Both the position numbers and the translations under genes were made by a program. Shown piece after piece: positions 52,970-56,533 of a stretch of DNA of 56,533 nucleotides. Position 1 is the first letter of the stretch; each line of letters starts with the position of its first letter. The notes beneath the pieces were generated by a model. That model saw only the letters and a program-made list of their open reading frames with translations, searched no databases and was not told the origin of the DNA. The DNA comes from Porphyromonas bennonis DSM 23058 = JCM 16335 (GTDB lineage: Bacteria; Bacteroidota; Bacteroidia; Bacteroidales; Porphyromonadaceae), in assembly GCF_000375645.1 (NCBI RefSeq), contig NZ_AQWR01000009.1, forward strand, positions 1 to 56,533. The letters are read 5' to 3'.

Positions 52970-55966
52970 TCAGAGGCGTGAGAGACGCTCATCGATCTGA
53001 TCAATGATGCCGTCCTGCTGGTCCTTATACCCGGATCGCAGGCTCTCGAGGTAGGTCTTGGCGGTACTCTTGTCGCCGAGACGGACGTAGCTGTCGCTCA
53101 GGAGGATGATGGCTCGTGCCAGCCAGTAGCGGCTGTCGGACTGTCCGCTCACCACCTTCTCCATCCGGTCGCGGACCGTCTGGAACTGTCCCTGCTCATA
53201 GAGCTCCTCCGCCGTCAGCACGCGGGCAGCCGTCGTCTGGACGGAGGCGGGCAGCTGAAGCACCGCCCGGGCGTAGAGCCACGCCATATCCTTCTTCCCC
53301 ACCTGGTCGTAGCGGACTGCGGCTGCCGTCATCACCTCAGACTTAGTCTGCGGCGTGAGGTCCCACTTACTCCGAGAGACGTCATCGGCAAGGGCAAGGA
53401 GGAAGTCGTAGCTCTGACTCTTCTGCGCGTGGATCGCTGCGGCGGAGATGTAACGGCTGCGGTCGACCTGAGTGCTGCTTTCGTTGGCGAGCCGGAGGGC
53501 GACCTCCGCTGCTCGGGCGGAGTTGTCGCTTCGCTCATAATTCTCCAGCAGGAGCAGCTGCACATCGTGGCTCATCGTGGGCTCCAGCTGCATCGCTGCG
53601 AGACGCTCGAGGATCGGTGTCGCCTCCCTGTGCCGCTTATTGGAGGAGAGGATCAGAGCCTTGCTGTAGAGAGCCTTGTCGAGATACGCCCCGGAGGGGA
53701 AGCGGGTCAGGTAGTCGTCCAGTGCCTTGATCGCCTCGGCGGGCTTGCCCTCGGAGACGATCTTGTCAGCCGCGAGGTAGGTCATCTCGTCCATCTCGCG
53801 GTCGGAGATCGCTCCGGTACCACCGATAGAGCGCACCAGGCTATTGTACTCATTCACTCGATTGAGCTGGATACTAAGTGCCTTAAGGTTCTCCAGTGCC
53901 GTCTTCGCCGCATCGGACTTGGGGTAACTCCGGATCACCGCCACATAGGCATCCGCTGCCTCGGAGAAGCTCTCCTCGCTCATATAGGTAAGAGCCTTCT
54001 GTACGGCGGCCGAGGGAGCAAGCTCGTGACGGGGATAATTCGTCACCACGCGGTCAAACGCCTGCCTGGCGAGGGACTGCCTATTGAGCATGCTGTAGGT
54101 CTGTCCCAGCTCGTAGAAGCCCTCTGCGAGGAGTGAGGAAGAGGGGAAGGTCTGCTGCATACGAGAGAGGAGACTGATCTTCCCCTCGTAGTCCTTCTGC
54201 AGCCCGAGGACGATGCCACGGTGGAGGAATCCGTAGTCGGACTCTGCTCCCCCGGTTCGCGCTGCCTGGTCGAAGTAGTCTGCTGCCTCGCTGAGTCGCC
54301 GCTCCTGTACAGAGATATCGCCGAGGCGATTGAGCACAGCGGTGCGCTCGTTGGTAGAAGGAGTGGTCTGCGATAGGTAGGTCTGGAAGGCGCTCTTGGC
54401 CTGGTCGTAATTCTTATTATTGAAGTAGGCGTACCCTAAGGTGTAGTAGGCCTGAGGATTGAGCCTAAGGCTCTCGGGGCGATTGTCGAGATAGGCACGG
54501 GTGTCGCTGATCGCCCCCTTGTAGTCTCCCTTGCGGTAGGCAGCCTCTCCGCGCCAGAGATAAGCCTCTGCGACGCTCTCCGGGTCCTCGTTCTTCCCGA
54601 TGATCCGCCCGTACTGCTCGGTTGCCTTACGGAGGTCCCCACCGGCGAGAGACTGATTGGCCTCTCCGAGTTTCACCTTCTCCCTTACCCTCCTCAGTTC
54701 GGGCGGGAGCGGGCTTATCGAGGAGATCTCTCGAAGCACGTCTGCCCGTTTGGGGTCATTGAGGAAAGCGTCACTCAGGTGGGTGATCACCTTGGACCGG
54801 TAGGCTCCGGTCGGGTAGCGTCTGAGGTAGGAGGCAAAGCGCTTCGTACCGGCACCGAGACGTCCCTGATGTGCGGCGTAGGCCGCGAGAGCGCCATTGA
54901 ACTGCGCGTCCTCAGTCAGCGGGGCGTAGACGTCGATCTCTGCTGCCCGGTCAAAGGACGAAAGGGCGCTGCTGCTCTTCCCACTGCTTAGATTCGTGAG
55001 CCCAAGGTAGTAGTGCGATAGCTGAGACATAAAGTCCGGCGTGCCGTCATCGACCCGGGTAAGGTAGCCAATCGCTTCTGTCTCGTGGCCCAATTCGTAG
55101 AGGTTTTTTCCGAGTACAAGCAGGTCGATCCGTCCCGGTTGCTCAGCCTGTCTCATGTACTGCCGCAGGTAGTCGGTGGAGAGATCGATCCGCCCGGTCA
55201 TCGCTGCGGCGAGGCCTGCGGTGTGGAGTAGCGAGTGACGGGCGCCACTCTCGGTGGCATCCCGCTTTAGCCCTCTCTGTGCCAGAGTCAGAGCTCCCTC
55301 AAAGTCCTCTTGTGAGAGACGCGACTCGGCCACATAGGCGAGCGCCTCAGTGCCGTAGGTGGTGTTGCTGTAAAGTCCTGAGAGGAGCTTCTCTCCCTCG
55401 CTCGCCCGATCCGACTTGAGGAGAAGATAACCGCCATAGAAGTCTGCGGCACTGTGGAAGTCTCGGGAGTAGGTGAGCGGGAGGAAGAGCTTGAGAGCCG
55501 CCTCCTCGGAGCCGGTCTTCATCAGCGAGTAGGCGTGGTAGTAGTCGATCGCCTGCGCTCTCTCCTCCGGCAGCGCCGTCACTTCGGTTCGGTCCAGCCA
55601 GTAGACCGCACTGGAGTAGTCGCCCCGCACGTAGTACCACTCGCCGAGACGGCTCTGGGCATAGGGCAGGAGAGCACTGTGGGGATGTTGCTCGATGAAG
55701 TGGAGGAGCCTGAGGTCCGCCTCCTCGGCACCCATGCTACTACGGGCTATGGCGTCGAGGTAAAGCGCCTCCTCGCCCATGATGGGCATACTCCAGGTCT
55801 CCTTGTATAGCGGTGCCAAGCTCTCTACGACTCCGGCGTACGCCTGTAGCGACATCGCCTGACGAGCATGAAGTAGGTGCGTCAGTGGTGAGATGGGCTC
55901 CTGCGCTACGACTGTGGCAGAGAGTCCCAGGGCTGCCGTGACTAAAGCTAGTATTTTCTTATCCAT
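52970..55966 (-). CDS. Large exported TPR protein
   Basis: After a signal peptide (MDKKILALVTAALGLSATVVA) the remaining 970 residues are almost entirely helical tetratricopeptide repeats, for example AYLWRGEAAYRKGDYKGAIS, AYFNNKNYDQAKSAFQTYLS and FDRVVTNYPRHELAPSA, in the style of the periplasmic BamD/YbgF group. It probably forms a long superhelical scaffold in the periplasm. It heads a two-gene operon with an outer-membrane barrel, so a role in assembly or operation of that barrel is reasonable but inferred. A -7 element lies 36 bp upstream. Confidence 0.87.
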   Translation of the reverse strand: MDKKILALVTAALGLSATVVAQEPISPLTHLLHARQAMSLQAYAGVVESLAPLYKETWSMPIMGEEALYLDAIARSSMGAEEADLRLLHFIEQHPHSALLPYAQSRLGEWYYVRGDYSSAVYWLDRTEVTALPEERAQAIDYYHAYSLMKTGSEEAALKLFLPLTYSRDFHSAADFYGGYLLLKSDRASEGEKLLSGLYSNTTYGTEALAYVAESRLSQEDFEGALTLAQRGLKRDATESGARHSLLHTAGLAAAMTGRIDLSTDYLRQYMRQAEQPGRIDLLVLGKNLYELGHETEAIGYLTRVDDGTPDFMSQLSHYYLGLTNLSSGKSSSALSSFDRAAEIDVYAPLTEDAQFNGALAAYAAHQGRLGAGTKRFASYLRRYPTGAYRSKVITHLSDAFLNDPKRADVLREISSISPLPPELRRVREKVKLGEANQSLAGGDLRKATEQYGRIIGKNEDPESVAEAYLWRGEAAYRKGDYKGAISDTRAYLDNRPESLRLNPQAYYTLGYAYFNNKNYDQAKSAFQTYLSQTTPSTNERTAVLNRLGDISVQERRLSEAADYFDQAARTGGAESDYGFLHRGIVLGLQKDYEGKISLLSRMQQTFPSSSLLAEGFYELGQTYSMLNRQSLARQAFDRVVTNYPRHELAPSAAVQKALTYMSEESFSEAADAYVAVIRSYPKSDAAKTALENLKALSIQLNRVNEYNSLVRSIGGTGAISDREMDEMTYLAADKIVSEGKPAEAIKALDDYLTRFPSGAYLDKALYSKALILSSNKRHREATPILERLAAMQLEPTMSHDVQLLLLENYERSDNSARAAEVALRLANESSTQVDRSRYISAAAIHAQKSQSYDFLLALADDVSRSKWDLTPQTKSEVMTAAAVRYDQVGKKDMAWLYARAVLQLPASVQTTAARVLTAEELYEQGQFQTVRDRMEKVVSGQSDSRYWLARAIILLSDSYVRLGDKSTAKTYLESLRSGYKDQQDGIIDQIDERLSRL

Positions 55967-56001
55967 AGGATCGGAAATGTCTTATGAGATGTAAGTTCTC
56001 T

Positions 56002-56009
56002 CAAAGGTA
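56002..56009 (-). promoter_or_regulatory. Putative -7 element of the TPR-barrel operon
   Basis: Minus-strand TACCTTTG matches TAnnTTTG, 36 bp before the TPR start codon. At the -33 position the sequence is close to but not equal to TTTG (CTTG). Confidence 0.6.
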
Positions 56010-56039
56010 CCAAATTCTGACAGAGCAAGTAGAATAGCA

Positions 56040-56460
56040 GCAGTTGTGACTAGGGGTGACGCATTTGAGCATTGGGGTAATCATATATACCTAGAGGGCT
56101 TATCCGTGAGGCACCCGAAGGGTGCTCGCTCCATAGGCATCGGTCACCCGCGAAGCGGTGACCGATGTACAAAGACCCTTCCCTACCCCCTCGACCCCTT
56201 GTGGGTCGCCGAGCAGAGCCTTCAGCGACCCCGCTAGGGTGTCGCACATACCAGTCAGTCAATCAGTGCGACACCCTAGCGGGGTCGCGGGATCGCTTGC
56301 AACGCCTGACCCCCGGGTCGTCGGGGCTACGCCCCTCGACCCGGGTCTAAAAAGCGGGCACCCCTGTCGGGGTGCTTCGTTCACCACTCTTTACAATGAG
56401 TTGAATGATTTCTGTACCACTCAAAAGCGTCAGCCCTGCAGTTGTGACCAGAGGTGACGG
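56040..56460. repeat. Palindrome-rich element flanked by a 22-bp imperfect direct repeat
   Basis: The direct repeat GCAGTTGTGAC-T-AG-G-GGTGACG (56040-56061) returns at 56438-56459 with two changes. Between the copies lie six inverted repeats: GCACCC/GGGTGC at 56111-56125, an 11-bp pair at 56138-56148/56157-56167, CGACCC/GGGTCG at 56192-56208, a perfect 22-bp pair at 56225-56246/56267-56288, CCCGGGTCG with CGACCCGGG enclosing GGGGC/GCCCC at 56312-56345, and GCACCCC/GGGGTGC at 56358-56375. There is no transposase frame. It resembles a composite of repetitive extragenic palindromes or a non-autonomous element. Confidence 0.8.
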
Positions 56461-56533
56461 TTTGGAAACCTAAAGTGCTGTTTGTCAGAATTCTTCGGGC
56501 GCTTAGCTAAACCACTTACATCCATCCCGGGCA

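Larger units (their letters stand above)
55967..56533. other. Intergenic region at the right edge
   Basis: This 567-bp stretch contains the promoter of the TPR-barrel operon (56002) and a palindrome-rich element flanked by a direct repeat (56040-56460). The open frames that cross it run through hairpin arms and are not convincing. No gene is seen up to the window end. Confidence 0.6.

Noticed and set aside
56046-56457. Small frames of 60-100 codons at the right edge
   Set aside because: They are open only because palindromic GC-rich arms lack stops; no start context or recognisable product.

Overview
The window is a stretch of a Bacteroidota chromosome, most like the family Porphyromonadaceae (Porphyromonas or a close relative). 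The evidence is three SusC/SusD (RagA/RagB-type) outer-membrane importer pairs, promoters of the Bacteroidota form (TAnnTTTG at -7, in one case with TTTG 19 bp upstream), start codons without clear Shine-Dalgarno sequences, a Bacteroidota-type PurM, a GlnS, an OstA-like LPS protein and mid-to-high GC. There are no rRNA or tRNA genes, no transposase genes and no CRISPR array.

Layout. 1-1550 (+): 3' part of an LTA-synthase-like sulfatase-fold membrane enzyme. 1821-9391 (+): a five-gene operon glnS - surA-like chaperone - ostA/lptA-like - small membrane protein - mutL, with a promoter at 1735 and a strong terminator at 9399-9437. 9456-15630 (-): susC-susD-PHP phosphodiesterase, visibly poorer in GC than its surroundings. 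15959-18412 (-): tpx followed directly by a GH20 hexosaminidase. 18463-24452 (-): TPR protein plus a 1703-residue alpha-2-macroglobulin-like protein, with a candidate structured RNA in the leader. 24940-30209 (-): a second susC-susD pair. 30615-37577 (-): pstS-pstC-pstA-pstB-phoU-response regulator-histidine kinase, a complete phosphate uptake and sensing operon preceded by an 11-bp-phased direct repeat that looks like a Pho box. 37716-39985 (-): purM-prfA. 40294-40461 (-): a 55-residue small membrane protein with its own promoter and terminator. 40603-47901 (-): lipoprotein metzincin-like zinc protease - susC - susD, probably a peptide-scavenging system. 48379-48729 (+): rplS. 48812-51004 (+): lamin-tail-domain surface protein. 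51058-55966 (-): a large TPR protein and an outer-membrane beta-barrel. 55967-56533: a palindrome-rich intergenic element.

The most striking feature is a family of four intergenic arrays (1573-1654, 30475-30556, 40090-40171, 48039-48120). Each has exactly four copies of a 16-bp near-palindrome, consensus CTAATACCGGTAWTAG, separated by exactly 6 bp of variable sequence, giving a strict 22-bp period (about two helical turns). The number of units and the period are identical at all four places while the spacer bases differ. This looks like a multi-dimer protein-binding array or a dispersed repeat family, and I do not recognise it as a described system.

Most of the gene content concerns the envelope: nutrient import (SusCD, Pst), outer-membrane assembly (SurA, OstA, TPR/barrel pair) and surface enzymes, interspersed with housekeeping genes (glnS, mutL, prfA, purM, rplS, tpx).
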